64,000 bases of DNA from Flavobacterium akiainvivens (lineage in GTDB: Bacteria; Bacteroidota; Bacteroidia; Flavobacteriales; Flavobacteriaceae): NCBI RefSeq assembly GCF_001278115.1, contig NZ_LIYD01000005.1, forward strand, positions 2,720,566 to 2,784,565. Reading direction: 5' to 3'. The notes under the pieces were generated by a model. That model searched no databases. It had not been told where the DNA came from and saw only the letters and a list, made by a program, of their open reading frames with translations. Positions 16,913-24,883 of the stretch are shown here, piece by piece; position 1 is the stretch's first letter, and each line of letters opens with the position of its first letter. The translations under genes and the position numbers were made by a program.

Positions 16913-17359
16913 TTAATGCCTGTAGATTTGTTCTTTACGCGGATGCAGCATCCTGTACTGCAAACCCGGCGAACATATAACCAGCACCTGGTAAAAAAAC
17001 AACAGTACCGGAAATACACGGGTAAGCACATTCCTCGCAGCTTTTAACGAATCTGCACCTACAGACCCGTTAAGTCGTTTATTACCTGCAACAGCAGCAT
17101 TGGTGCTTTTTGCTACTTTTTTAGCCATAAAATGCAGTATTACAATAGCTATACTAAACATAAGCAATATATAAAACAGCTTTACAGGTAAAAGGAAATC
17201 ATTATCAGGAACCACCAGGTGCAGTACAAAAAACAATAGCGCAAAGGCATACACACCTATTTTTACACGAAGTGGTATTGCAAACCAATTGTATAATGAT
17301 GATGTAATACAGGCATTAAGGGCTGCAAAAAACAGTATATATAGAATAGCGCTAAGCAT
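16913..17359 (-). CDS. Small membrane protein of unknown function
   Basis: A 148-residue protein with about four hydrophobic helices: AILYILFFAALNACI, VYAFALLFFVLHLV, LFYILLMFSIAIVILHFM and VFPVLLFFYQVLVI. A short charged, Ala/Asn-rich linker joins helices three and four. No family is recognised. It lies between two other unknown leftward membrane-protein genes, 88 and 51 bases away, and probably shares their mRNA. Confidence 0.65.
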   Translation of the reverse strand: MLSAILYILFFAALNACITSSLYNWFAIPLRVKIGVYAFALLFFVLHLVVPDNDFLLPVKLFYILLMFSIAIVILHFMAKKVAKSTNAAVAGNKRLNGSVGADSLKAARNVLTRVFPVLLFFYQVLVICSPGLQYRMLHPRKEQIYRH

Positions 17360-17410
17360 GGCGTTTGTTTTGATGTAAATATAATATGTTTATACCTGCA
17401 AACGCAACCA

Positions 17411-17746
17411 CTACCCTACTGCCTTACGGATTACTGCTGAAACCATCATTAAAATAAATACTGCCAGCGAAACTGTTTGATAAAGGCGTATGTTTTTGGC
17501 ACGCCTTTGCAATACCTCATCATCAGGATATGTACGCAATAGCTCTCTTAGTTTAATATCTTTATAAATCCAGCCACCATTATACCTGCTACAATATTCA
17601 TGGAAACTTATATTTTTTGTAGTATCGGTATATCTGTAATGCACTTTCTTTTTCTCCACTATTAAAAGCGTGATAAACAGTATCAATGCAGCACCAAGCA
17701 GCATAAAAAATATCGCAAAAACAGCCTCGATTGTTTCGCTATCCAT
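17411..17746 (-). CDS. Small two-helix membrane protein of unknown function
   Basis: A 111-residue protein with one hydrophobic helix at each end (AVFAIFFMLLGAALILFITLLIV and TVSLAVFILMMVSAV). The soluble middle part of about 60 residues holds a Tyr- and Arg-rich stretch (YCSRYNGGWIYKDIKLRELLRTYPDDEVLQRRAK). No family is recognised. It starts 21 bases after the stop of the lipocalin-like gene, so the two are likely co-transcribed from the promoter at 18177-18207. Confidence 0.65.
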   Translation of the reverse strand: MDSETIEAVFAIFFMLLGAALILFITLLIVEKKKVHYRYTDTTKNISFHEYCSRYNGGWIYKDIKLRELLRTYPDDEVLQRRAKNIRLYQTVSLAVFILMMVSAVIRKAVG

Positions 17747-17767
17747 AACACGTTAATTCTAAAGAAA

Positions 17768-18148
17768 TTATTCAACTTTTTTGTAATACGCAATAGCTTC
17801 ACCGTCCAAACCATTATAAAGCATTAAAAAACCATCGGCATCAAAACGGATAACCTTGTACGTTTTACTTCCAAATCTTAAGGTACAATACCCCTCATGC
17901 AACGCCTTTTTATCGTTTACTATTTTATACCGGCCTGACTTAATAATTTTGTCGTCTTTAGTACGGGAAAAGTTTTCAGCAGTAAATGTTACAAACTCAG
18001 TACTGTTGGCATATTCAATACCCTTGTCATCAAACCCGCGCGAAATGGCTACCAACTGCCATTTGCCTTCAACATCCTGTGGTGTAATTTTACATTCCTG
18101 TGCTTGCGCGGTGCAGTAAAAACACAGTAAAAGGAGGAGGTATTTCAT
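17768..18148 (-). CDS. Exported lipocalin-like small protein
   Basis: A 126-residue protein with a signal peptide MKYLLLLLCFYCTAQAQ. The mature part reads like a small lipocalin or META-type beta barrel: the opening DVEGKWQLVAISRGFDDKG matches the G-x-W motif of such folds, followed by alternating beta strands to the end. Two cysteines (ECKITP and GYCTLRF) could form a disulphide. It is the first gene of the leftward cluster 18148-16102 and has a well-spaced promoter. The ligand is unknown. Confidence 0.7.
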   Translation of the reverse strand: MKYLLLLLCFYCTAQAQECKITPQDVEGKWQLVAISRGFDDKGIEYANSTEFVTFTAENFSRTKDDKIIKSGRYKIVNDKKALHEGYCTLRFGSKTYKVIRFDADGFLMLYNGLDGEAIAYYKKVE

Positions 18149-18176
18149 AATCAGTAGGGTTGGTTATTAAACATAT

Positions 18177-18207
18177 CAAATATAGCCAACTTTAAACTGC
18201 GGTACAA
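18177..18207 (-). promoter_or_regulatory. Promoter of the lipocalin-like gene cluster
   Basis: The reverse strand has TTG (18205-18207), a 20-base spacer and TATATTTG (18177-18184), 28 bases before the ATG. It matches the flavobacterial consensus in both boxes and spacing. Confidence 0.75.
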
Positions 18208-18225
18208 TCGAACCATCCAATAATC
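18206..18225. repeat. 20-bp repeat shared with 6405-6424
   Basis: AATCGAACCATCCAATAATC here is found exactly, in inverted orientation, at 6405-6424 just upstream of the DUF3109 gene. Both copies sit in intergenic DNA with more ATAATC words beside them (18225-18245 and 6421-6440). Confidence 0.8.
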
Positions 18226-18249
18226 CAACAATCTAATAATCAAATACAC

Positions 18250-18257
18250 TACTTTTG
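18250..18257 (+). promoter_or_regulatory. Candidate -7 box (TACTTTTG) of the large barrel gene
   Basis: TACTTTTG fits TAnnTTTG and lies 25 bases before the ATG at 18283. No TTG partner is seen upstream at normal spacing. Confidence 0.45.
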
Positions 18258-18282
18258 CCCTTTTAGAGTTTATAGTGTTATA

Positions 18283-21200
18283 ATGCTTAAAAACGGTATT
18301 TTATGGGTGCTTTTATGCTGCGTTTCCGCCCTTTACGGGCAGGAGGTGGGCACGCCCTATAAAACCCTTAAGGCGCTGCCCGTTCAGGACACCATAACCA
18401 TAGACACCGTGGGCATTAACCCTGCCTATTTTAAGTTAACGGACAAACAGGGCATTGCCATAGACAGCACACTTTACACCGTAAACTACACCACTGGCCG
18501 CATTGCCTTTAAAAACGGCTTTACGCAAACCGACAGCCTTACCGTAAACTACCTGCCCTACCCTGATTTCCTTACCAAAAAATACAGCATTTACGACCCC
18601 AACCGTGTTTTGGCTAACGATGCCGGGGGTACCCGCTTTGAAGTAACCCGCGATGCGCTGAGCACCTACAAACCGTTTGACGGCCTCAATACATCGGGCA
18701 GTATTACACGTGGCGTAACAATTGGCAACAACCAGAACGCCGTGGTAAACTCTAACCTCGACCTTCAAATAACGGGCAAGCTGAGCGATAAGGTCAGCCT
18801 GCGGGCATCAATACAGGACAGTAACATTCCACTACAGGACGGCGGGTATTCGCAAAAGCTGGATGAGTTTGACCAGATTTTTATCGAAATGTTCAGCGAC
18901 AAGTGGAGCGTTCGCGCAGGCGATTTGTTCCTTGAAAACCGGCAGTCGCGCTTTTTGAATTTCAGCAAGAAGGTACAGGGACTCAGCACGGCGTTTACCT
19001 TTGGCAATGAAGACTCCAAGACCAGCGTGTTTGCAGCAGCGGCATTGGTTCGTGGGCAGTATGCACGCAGCACCTTTACCGGGCAGGAAGGCAACCAGGG
19101 TCCGTACAAGCTAACCGGTAACAACGGCGAGCTGTATGTACTGGTTATATCAGGTTCAGAACGTGTGTATGTAAACGGCATACTTTTAGAGCGTGGAGAG
19201 AGCAACGATTATACCATAGATTACAACGCGGGCGAAATTACCTTTACATCGCTGTTCCCCATTACCAGCGAGATGCGTATTAATGTAGAATACCAGTACA
19301 CGCAGCAAAACTACACCCGCTTTGTTACCTACGGCGGCGTTACCCATGAAGAGGAAAAATGGAGCATAGGCACCTACCTGTACAGCGAGGCCGACATGAA
19401 AAACCAGCCGCTGCAACAAAACCTGAGCGAGGCACAGGTGGCCGCACTGCAACAGGCCGGAGACGACATTAACCAAATGGTGGCGCCATCGGCCTACCAG
19501 GATACCTACAGCGAAAATAAAATCCTGTACCGGCAAACGGTAATTGAGGGGGTTACGGTATATGAATATTCCAACAACCCTGATGATGTGCTGTATAACG
19601 TGCGCTTTACACAGGTGGGGCCTAACCTGGGCAATTATATTTTGAGCAATGCCGCAGCCATAGGCCGCATTTACCAGTATGTTGCCCCCATTAACGGCGT
19701 GCCACAGGGTAATTATGAGCCGGTTATAAGGCTTACCCCTCCCACCAAAATACAGATTGCCACCGTTATGGGTAAGTACAACCCAAGCGAAAAGACCGTG
19801 GTTGATTTTGAGGTTGGTGTTAGCAATAACGACCTCAACCTGTACTCGCCCATTGACGATGACAACAACAACGGCGTGGCCGGTAAAATAGATGCCCGCC
19901 AGCGCATTGTTACTCGCGAAAAATGGCAAATGGATGCCTTTGCCAATTACCAGTTTGTACAAAAGGATTTCCGTACCATAGAGCGCCTTTTTAATATTGA
20001 ATTTAACCGCGACTGGAACCTTACCAACATCATAACTACCGATAACAGCCAGAGCTACCTTGTGGCAGGCACGGTGTTTAAGCTACCACAAAACGGCACT
20101 GTAAATTACCAGATTGAAAAACTTGATTTTTCTGAAGCGTTTAGCGGCACGCGCCATGTGCTGAATGCGCAGGTTAAGGCCGGTAAGTTTACCCTGCAAA
20201 ACCAGGGCAGCGCACTAAACAGCGATGGTACGTATGCCAAATCGCAGTTTATCCGCAATGAGGCGCTGGGCAAGTACCATTTTGGCAAAAACTGGGTGGG
20301 CACATCTTTAAGGCTTGAAGACAACAGCGAGCGCCTTAAAGAAACCAACGCCCTTACCCTGCAAAGCCAGCGTTTTATAGAATATGGCGCGTTTATAGGC
20401 CGTGGGGACAGTACAAAAGTATATGTAGAAGTGGGCTACCTGCAACGCGCTAACGACAGCCTTGTGGCGGGTTACCTTAAAAAAGTAAACACATCGCGCT
20501 CGTACTACCTTAAATCGCGCCTGCTGAAGACGGATAAAAGCGACCTTACCGTGTTTGCCAATTACCGCCGCCTTGATTTTGACGACCCGTCTATCGCCGA
20601 TGAGCCCTCATTAAACTCGCGTGTGCTGTATAACGACCGTTATTGGGACCAGCTGGTGCAGGTTACCACAGCTTATGAAACCGCCAGCGGTACCATAGCC
20701 CAGCAGGAATTTACCTACCTTGAGGTAGAGCCCGGTCAGGGCGTGTATATGTGGAACGACTACAACGGCAACGGTATACAGGAGTTGCAGGAGTTTGAGG
20801 TAGCCCCCTTCCCCGATCAGGCTATTTATGTGCGGGTGTATTTGCCCAACCAGGTGTATATAGGCACGCACCAAAACAAGTTCTCGCAGTCGGTTACGCT
20901 AAACCCTATGCAATGGCAAAATGCAGGCGGGTTTAAGCAGCTGCTGTCGCATTTTTACAATACCACGTCTTACCTTATTGACCGTAAAATTTTGCGCAGC
21001 GGCAGCAATTTCGACCTCAACCCTTTTTCGTCAGACGATGAAGATTTGCTGGGCATAAACGCGGCATTCCGCAACAGTATATTTTACAACCGGGGCAAGC
21101 AAAACCATTCGGTTACCTATACTTACCTGAGCAACCGCACCAAGAGCCTGCTTACCGTGGGCAGCCAGGACAGCAAAATACTAAGCCACCAGCTGCAATA

Positions 21201-21699
21201 TGCCTACCTTGTGGCCAAAACATGGCTGTTTAGCCTTAACAGCCAGACTACCGAAACCACCACCGTAAGCGATACTTACGCCAGTAAAAACTATGAGGTG
21301 GAAGCCTACCTGGTGGGGCCAAAAATCTCATATATCTTTTCGCGCAATGCCAGCTGGGATGTGTTTTATGAATACCAGGATAAGCAAAACCGCATAGGCG
21401 AAATGGAAACCCTGCTGCAACAACGTGTGGGTACTTCCTTTAGCTATGCCAGCGAAAAAGGATTTACTGCCAGCGGCGAATTTTCGCTTTACAAAAACGA
21501 CTTTACCGGCAACCAGAATACCGCAGCGGCCTACCAGATGCTACAGGGACTGCAACCCGGCCAAAACACCACCTGGCGCCTGCTGTTGCAAAAAAACCTT
21601 ACACAGTTCCTGGATATCAACATTAACTACCAGGGGCGTAAAAGCGAAACCAGTGGGGCCATACACACCGGCAGCGTGCAGTTAAGGGCGTATTTTTAG
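18283..21699 (+). CDS. Large outer-membrane beta-barrel protein, unknown function
   Basis: A 1138-residue protein with a signal peptide (MLKNGILWVLLCCVSALYGQ). An N-terminal region of about 100 residues may form a small beta domain. A very long run of amphipathic beta strands with alternating polar and aromatic residues then reaches the C-terminus, which ends GSVQLRAYF, an aromatic barrel-insertion signal. Features such as SLRASIQDSNIPLQDGGYSQKLDEFDQIFIEMFSDKWSVRAGD suggest a porin-like barrel with large loops. There is no TonB box, plug or POTRA domain. It is not obviously TonB-dependent, SprA or an LptD-type protein. The last 109 bp are duplicated 731 bp downstream. Confidence 0.82.
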   Translation: MLKNGILWVLLCCVSALYGQEVGTPYKTLKALPVQDTITIDTVGINPAYFKLTDKQGIAIDSTLYTVNYTTGRIAFKNGFTQTDSLTVNYLPYPDFLTKKYSIYDPNRVLANDAGGTRFEVTRDALSTYKPFDGLNTSGSITRGVTIGNNQNAVVNSNLDLQITGKLSDKVSLRASIQDSNIPLQDGGYSQKLDEFDQIFIEMFSDKWSVRAGDLFLENRQSRFLNFSKKVQGLSTAFTFGNEDSKTSVFAAAALVRGQYARSTFTGQEGNQGPYKLTGNNGELYVLVISGSERVYVNGILLERGESNDYTIDYNAGEITFTSLFPITSEMRINVEYQYTQQNYTRFVTYGGVTHEEEKWSIGTYLYSEADMKNQPLQQNLSEAQVAALQQAGDDINQMVAPSAYQDTYSENKILYRQTVIEGVTVYEYSNNPDDVLYNVRFTQVGPNLGNYILSNAAAIGRIYQYVAPINGVPQGNYEPVIRLTPPTKIQIATVMGKYNPSEKTVVDFEVGVSNNDLNLYSPIDDDNNNGVAGKIDARQRIVTREKWQMDAFANYQFVQKDFRTIERLFNIEFNRDWNLTNIITTDNSQSYLVAGTVFKLPQNGTVNYQIEKLDFSEAFSGTRHVLNAQVKAGKFTLQNQGSALNSDGTYAKSQFIRNEALGKYHFGKNWVGTSLRLEDNSERLKETNALTLQSQRFIEYGAFIGRGDSTKVYVEVGYLQRANDSLVAGYLKKVNTSRSYYLKSRLLKTDKSDLTVFANYRRLDFDDPSIADEPSLNSRVLYNDRYWDQLVQVTTAYETASGTIAQQEFTYLEVEPGQGVYMWNDYNGNGIQELQEFEVAPFPDQAIYVRVYLPNQVYIGTHQNKFSQSVTLNPMQWQNAGGFKQLLSHFYNTTSYLIDRKILRSGSNFDLNPFSSDDEDLLGINAAFRNSIFYNRGKQNHSVTYTYLSNRTKSLLTVGSQDSKILSHQLQYAYLVAKTWLFSLNSQTTETTTVSDTYASKNYEVEAYLVGPKISYIFSRNASWDVFYEYQDKQNRIGEMETLLQQRVGTSFSYASEKGFTASGEFSLYKNDFTGNQNTAAAYQMLQGLQPGQNTTWRLLLQKNLTQFLDININYQGRKSETSGAIHTGSVQLRAYF

Positions 21700-21700
21700 G
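21592..21700 (+). repeat. Direct repeat copy 1 (3' end of the barrel gene)
   Basis: This 109-bp segment recurs at 22323-22431 with about three differences. The copy here is the functional end of the barrel gene, including its stop codon. Confidence 0.93.
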
Positions 21701-21739
21701 AGGAAGGTGCTTGAAATCCTATTTCTAAATACCAAAAAA

Positions 21740-22297
21740 ATGAAAAAAATAATAGTTACATCGCTTTTTATCCTGATTATATCTGCCTGCATTAAATGCT
21801 CTGATAAACCCGTTGATTTTGAAAAAGTTACAGAAACAATCATAACCCGTAGATTATTATCTTCTGCAACAGATTCTTTCGAACCCAATTTAGGCAATCA
21901 TGATAAAATTGGAATTACAGATACTGTAACTATGAAAAAGATAGTGAAACCTAATGTTTCGGTTTATATTTATTCTAACCAAAAAAGGATAGATTCTCTA
22001 ATACGCTATAAAGATTCATTATATATATTTAATAACTCTAAGCTTCATTTTTTTAAGAAGAAAACATATCATGAAAAAGGTACTATAATTGAAATTTCAA
22101 AGTTTCAATATGTGCCTATTGACCCTATGGCACAAATCGCTGATTTATATATAAATGACAGCTTAGGAATCATAATTTATCAGGCTAAGTCACAGTGGGG
22201 GGCATTTAGAGAATATGATTTAAGGTATAGCGATCTACATAAAAAAATGATATTGGACTCTGCCTTTTTTAGATTTGAAACTACTTTTCAGAATTGA
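21740..22297 (+). CDS. AT-rich lipoprotein gene lying between two copies of the barrel 3' end
   Basis: A 185-residue lipoprotein starting MKKIIVTSLFILIISACIKCSDK, with lipobox ISAC. I use the ATG at 21740; the earlier one at 21707 would hide the signal peptide behind 11 extra residues. The mature part has no recognisable domain. The gene is distinctly AT-richer than the genes on both sides. It lies exactly between the two copies of the 109-bp repeat, so it appears to be a cassette inserted at, or generated with duplication of, the end of the barrel gene. Function is unknown. Confidence 0.75.
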   Translation: MKKIIVTSLFILIISACIKCSDKPVDFEKVTETIITRRLLSSATDSFEPNLGNHDKIGITDTVTMKKIVKPNVSVYIYSNQKRIDSLIRYKDSLYIFNNSKLHFFKKKTYHEKGTIIEISKFQYVPIDPMAQIADLYINDSLGIIIYQAKSQWGAFREYDLRYSDLHKKMILDSAFFRFETTFQN

Positions 22298-22322
22298 TAT
22301 ATAAGAATCCATATTAAATTTC

Positions 22323-22431
22323 AAAAACCTAACCCAGTTCCTGGATATCAACATTAACTACCAGGGGCGTAAAAGCGAAACCAGCGGGGCCATACACACC
22401 GGCAGCGTGCAGTTAAGGGCGTATTTTTAGG
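22323..22431 (+). pseudogene. Orphan copy of the barrel gene 3' end (direct repeat copy 2)
   Basis: This sequence repeats 21592-21700 with about three changes and still encodes the last ~35 residues and stop codon of the barrel, from FLDININYQGRKSETSGA to LRAYF. It has no start, so it cannot be expressed on its own. It probably marks the original end of the barrel gene or a duplication made when the lipoprotein cassette entered. Confidence 0.88.
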
Positions 22432-22433
22432 GA

Positions 22434-22565
22434 GAAGCTCCTTAGCTGCTGGGCTACTAAGCTTTTTAAATAGTCATTCCGCAAAGAACCACAAAGGAGG
22501 CACAAAGTTCCGCTAAGTTTTTCTTTGTGTAGCTTTGCGCCCTTTGCGAAACTTTGTGTAACAGC
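22434..22565. repeat. TTAGC-type and CTTTGTG-type repeats
   Basis: The gap 22298-22708 holds the orphan 3' end (22323-22431), a short TTAGC-type repeat (CTCCTTAGCTGCTGGGCTAC at about 22438-22457), a CTTTGTG-type element (about 22484-22565, CACAAAG words left and CTTTGTG words right) and a candidate promoter box at 22662. No gene is seen. Confidence 0.7.
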
Positions 22566-22661
22566 CAAAGATACTACGTGCGAATTCTCAACGGGATTTA
22601 TCAAATCCTAACCCAAACTTTCCATACATCCCAAAAATAAACGGGCACTTTTAGTAAATAA

Positions 22662-22669
22662 TACTTTTG
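22662..22669 (+). promoter_or_regulatory. Candidate -7 box (TACTTTTG) of the six-gene exported operon
   Basis: TACTTTTG fits TAnnTTTG and lies 39 bases before the first ATG of the operon. A TTG partner at 17-23 bases is not seen. The same box sequence precedes the large barrel gene. Confidence 0.45.
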
Positions 22670-22708
22670 TTAAAGCATTGCTGCAAATGCAGTGTTTTAC
22701 TAAAAGCC

Positions 22709-23101
22709 ATGAAGAAAAAACTAACAATTACCCTGGCTGTTGTACTTGTATTAGGTGCAGCGGCTGCTTATGTTTACTATGGTGTGCTCTACAAAGAGGG
22801 CCGCAACATTGCGCAGGAGGCGGCTACACACACGCTCCCTGCGGCTAAGCTGGTAGAAACTTACACCACAAACCAGCAGCAGGCCGACTCGCTTTACCTT
22901 AATAAAACCATAGAAGTACAGGGTGTGGTTACCGCCGCACAGGATAGTGTGCTTACCGTGGCAGGCAGCGTGTTTTGCAGTTTTGACCAGCTGCCTGACA
23001 GGGCATCGCTAAACAAAACGGTAACTATAAAGGGCCGCTGCATAGGCTTTGATGAACTTTTTGGCGAGGTAAAGTTAGACCAGTGCACTATTAAACCTTA
23101 A
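22709..23101 (+). CDS. Membrane-anchored OB-fold (tRNA_anti-like) protein
   Basis: A 130-residue protein with an N-terminal membrane anchor (KLTITLAVVLVLGAAAAYVYYGVLY) and an OB-fold domain. The segment LNKTIEVQGVVTAAQDSVLTVAGSVFCSFD...TIKGRCIGFDELFGEVKLDQCTI is typical of the tRNA_anti-like periplasmic OB domains of Bacteroidota. Two cysteines near the end could pair. The start at 22709 places the anchor at the N-terminus; an ATG 14 codons upstream would precede it with Cys-rich junk. It is the first gene of the six-gene exported operon and is separated from the DUF5777 gene by seven bases. Confidence 0.78.
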   Translation: MKKKLTITLAVVLVLGAAAAYVYYGVLYKEGRNIAQEAATHTLPAAKLVETYTTNQQQADSLYLNKTIEVQGVVTAAQDSVLTVAGSVFCSFDQLPDRASLNKTVTIKGRCIGFDELFGEVKLDQCTIKP

Positions 23102-23108
23102 ATAAAAC

Positions 23109-23951
23109 ATGAAACAACTACTGCTTGCAGCCGCCCTGGTATTTTCGGCATACACACACGCCCAGGACGACCTGCTATCTGAACTTGATTCCACCACTGT
23201 GGAAGACACCTATGCCACGGCAGCCTTTAAAGGGCTACAGGTGGTTACGCTGCAATCTACCAAAATGCCTGCCCAAAACGAGTGGTACTTTGTGGTATCG
23301 CACCGCTTTGGCACGGTTAAAAACGGTATCGACGAATTTTTTGGCCTTGATGCCGCCACTACCAAAATAGGCGGTGTGTATGGCATAACCAAATGGCTTT
23401 CGGTTAGTGCGTCGCGCCATACGCTGCTAAAGGTATATGAGGGCAGCGTTAAGTACCGCCTTGCCCGCCAGAGCGATGCCTTTCCGGTAGATATTGTGGG
23501 CTACAACACGGTAGACATCAATACCTTTCTTGAAAAGGAAGATTACCCCCGCATAGAGTTCGCCGACAGGCTTACCTATATTTCGCAGTTGCTTATATCG
23601 CGCAAGGTAAGCGATAACCTGTCGCTGGAACTGGTACCTTCTTATGTGCACAAAAACCTGTACAACCCGGCTATTGAAAACGACAGCCAGTTTGCACTGG
23701 GTGCCGGTGGCCGTATGAAGCTTACCAAAAGGCTTTCGTTAAACCTGGAGTATGCCCACAATTTTGATAAGCCTGATTTTTACAAGAACCCACTATCGGT
23801 AGGGCTTGATATAGAAACCGGCGGGCACGTGTTCCAGCTGCTGTTTACCAACTCGCAGGCCATGACAGAGGGCGGCTACCTTACCAATGCCGCCGGAGAC
23901 TGGGGCGATGGCGATTTCTTTTTTGGGTTTAACTTATACAGGGTGTTTTAA
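23109..23951 (+). CDS. DUF5777 family outer-membrane beta-barrel protein
   Basis: A 280-residue protein with a signal peptide (MKQLLLAAALVFSAYTHAQ). The conserved opening AAFKGLQVVTLQSTKMPAQNEWYFVVSHRFGTVKNGIDEFFGLDAATTKIG is the hallmark of DUF5777. The rest is a small barrel of about 12 strands ending in FGFNLYRVF, with a terminal Phe as usual for barrel assembly. Relatives are commonly found beside c-type cytochromes and YceI proteins in Bacteroidota, as here. The cargo is unknown. It is followed two bases later by the cytochrome-like lipoprotein gene, which suggests coupled expression. Confidence 0.88.
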   Translation: MKQLLLAAALVFSAYTHAQDDLLSELDSTTVEDTYATAAFKGLQVVTLQSTKMPAQNEWYFVVSHRFGTVKNGIDEFFGLDAATTKIGGVYGITKWLSVSASRHTLLKVYEGSVKYRLARQSDAFPVDIVGYNTVDINTFLEKEDYPRIEFADRLTYISQLLISRKVSDNLSLELVPSYVHKNLYNPAIENDSQFALGAGGRMKLTKRLSLNLEYAHNFDKPDFYKNPLSVGLDIETGGHVFQLLFTNSQAMTEGGYLTNAAGDWGDGDFFFGFNLYRVF

Positions 23952-23953
23952 TT

Positions 23954-24319
23954 ATGAAAGCAATGAAAAAACTGATACTGCCTCTTGCCGCCGTTGCTTT
24001 AATAAGCTGCGACAGCAACACGTATGAAGATATTGAACAGGAAATAATAATAGACGGCCCCGTTACCTACAACGCTAATGTAAAGGCCATTATAGATGCT
24101 AATTGTGTTATGTGCCACAACAGTGCCGGCCAGGCATCGTTCCGCCCGCTTACAACGTATGCCGAGGTTAAGGCCGCTGTTGAACAAGCCGGGCTGCTAA
24201 ACCGCATACAGCTGCAAAACGGCCAACCGGGCATTATGCCCAGCACCGGCCGCATGCCGCAAAGTACTATTGATGTAATACTGGAGTGGAGTACCGATGG
24301 GCTTTTAGAAACCGAATAA
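23954..24319 (+). CDS. Mono-haem c-type cytochrome-like lipoprotein
   Basis: A 121-residue lipoprotein: signal MKAMKKLILPLAAVALISC with lipobox LISC (C19). A single haem-binding motif CVMCH (C51, C54, H55) follows, and downstream come RIQLQNGQPGIMPSTGRMP and ILEWSTDGL, where a Met could be the axial ligand. The layout fits the short cytochrome c-like proteins that cap electron chains at the periplasmic face of the outer membrane. It needs the cytochrome c maturation machinery, which is not in this window. It sits between the DUF5777 barrel and YceI. Confidence 0.85.
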   Translation: MKAMKKLILPLAAVALISCDSNTYEDIEQEIIIDGPVTYNANVKAIIDANCVMCHNSAGQASFRPLTTYAEVKAAVEQAGLLNRIQLQNGQPGIMPSTGRMPQSTIDVILEWSTDGLLETE

Positions 24320-24330
24320 AAACAACTGCT

Positions 24331-24876
24331 ATGGAAATGGAACGAATTTTTGTAACCCTGCTTTTTTTGGCAACATCGTGCCTTTATGCACAAAAATATA
24401 CCACCAAAACCGGTGTGGTAAAATTTGAGGCCAGCGTACCGTCTTTTGAAGAGATTGCCGGCGAAAACAAAACGGCTTCGGCGGCATTAGACACCGCTAC
24501 CGGAGATATGGCCGTACTGGCTCTTATGAAAGGTTTCCGCTTTAAGGTGGCCCTTATGGAGGAGCATTTTAATGAAAACTATGTAGAAAGCGACAAGTAC
24601 CCCAAGGCCACTTTTAAAGGCAAGGTAACCGGGCTTGATGTGGCTAAGCTAACGGCTACAGGCGGCAGCTACACCGTGAGCGGCGACCTTACCCTGCACG
24701 GCAAAACCAAAAAGGTGAGCGACAGTGCCAAAATATCTAAAAGCGGCGACAAGATTGTGGTAACCGGCGAGTTTGAGGTAACCCCTGCCGAGTTTGACAT
24801 AGAGATACCCGCCGTGGTAAGCAAAAAAGTAGCCGACAAGGTAAAAATAACCTACAGCTTTACGCTGGCTAAATAA
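24331..24876 (+). CDS. YceI-family lipid-binding periplasmic protein
   Basis: A 181-residue exported protein with signal MEMERIFVTLLFLATSCLYAQ. The mature part is a YceI-type lipocalin-like barrel: KTGVVKFEASVPSFEEIAGENKTASAALD at the start, MKGFRFKVALMEEHFNENYVESDKYPKATFKGK in the middle (the usual F-K-x-x-L-x-E-H-F-x-E motif), and DKVKITYSFTLAK at the end. YceI proteins bind long isoprenoid chains such as those of quinones. That links to the neighbouring cytochrome-like and DOMON proteins as possible cofactor or redox partners. The start at 24331 excludes 15 codons of an earlier in-frame reading. Confidence 0.9.
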   Translation: MEMERIFVTLLFLATSCLYAQKYTTKTGVVKFEASVPSFEEIAGENKTASAALDTATGDMAVLALMKGFRFKVALMEEHFNENYVESDKYPKATFKGKVTGLDVAKLTATGGSYTVSGDLTLHGKTKKVSDSAKISKSGDKIVVTGEFEVTPAEFDIEIPAVVSKKVADKVKITYSFTLAK

Positions 24877-24883
24877 CCGGATT

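Noticed and set aside
19186..19962. Long reverse open frame inside the large barrel gene
   Set aside because: It is antisense to a well-supported beta-barrel coding sequence and shows no signal peptide or family motif. The biased codon use of the barrel gene explains its length.
21707..21739. Earlier start for the cassette lipoprotein
   Set aside because: It would put 11 residues in front of a complete lipoprotein signal peptide; 21740 is the natural start.
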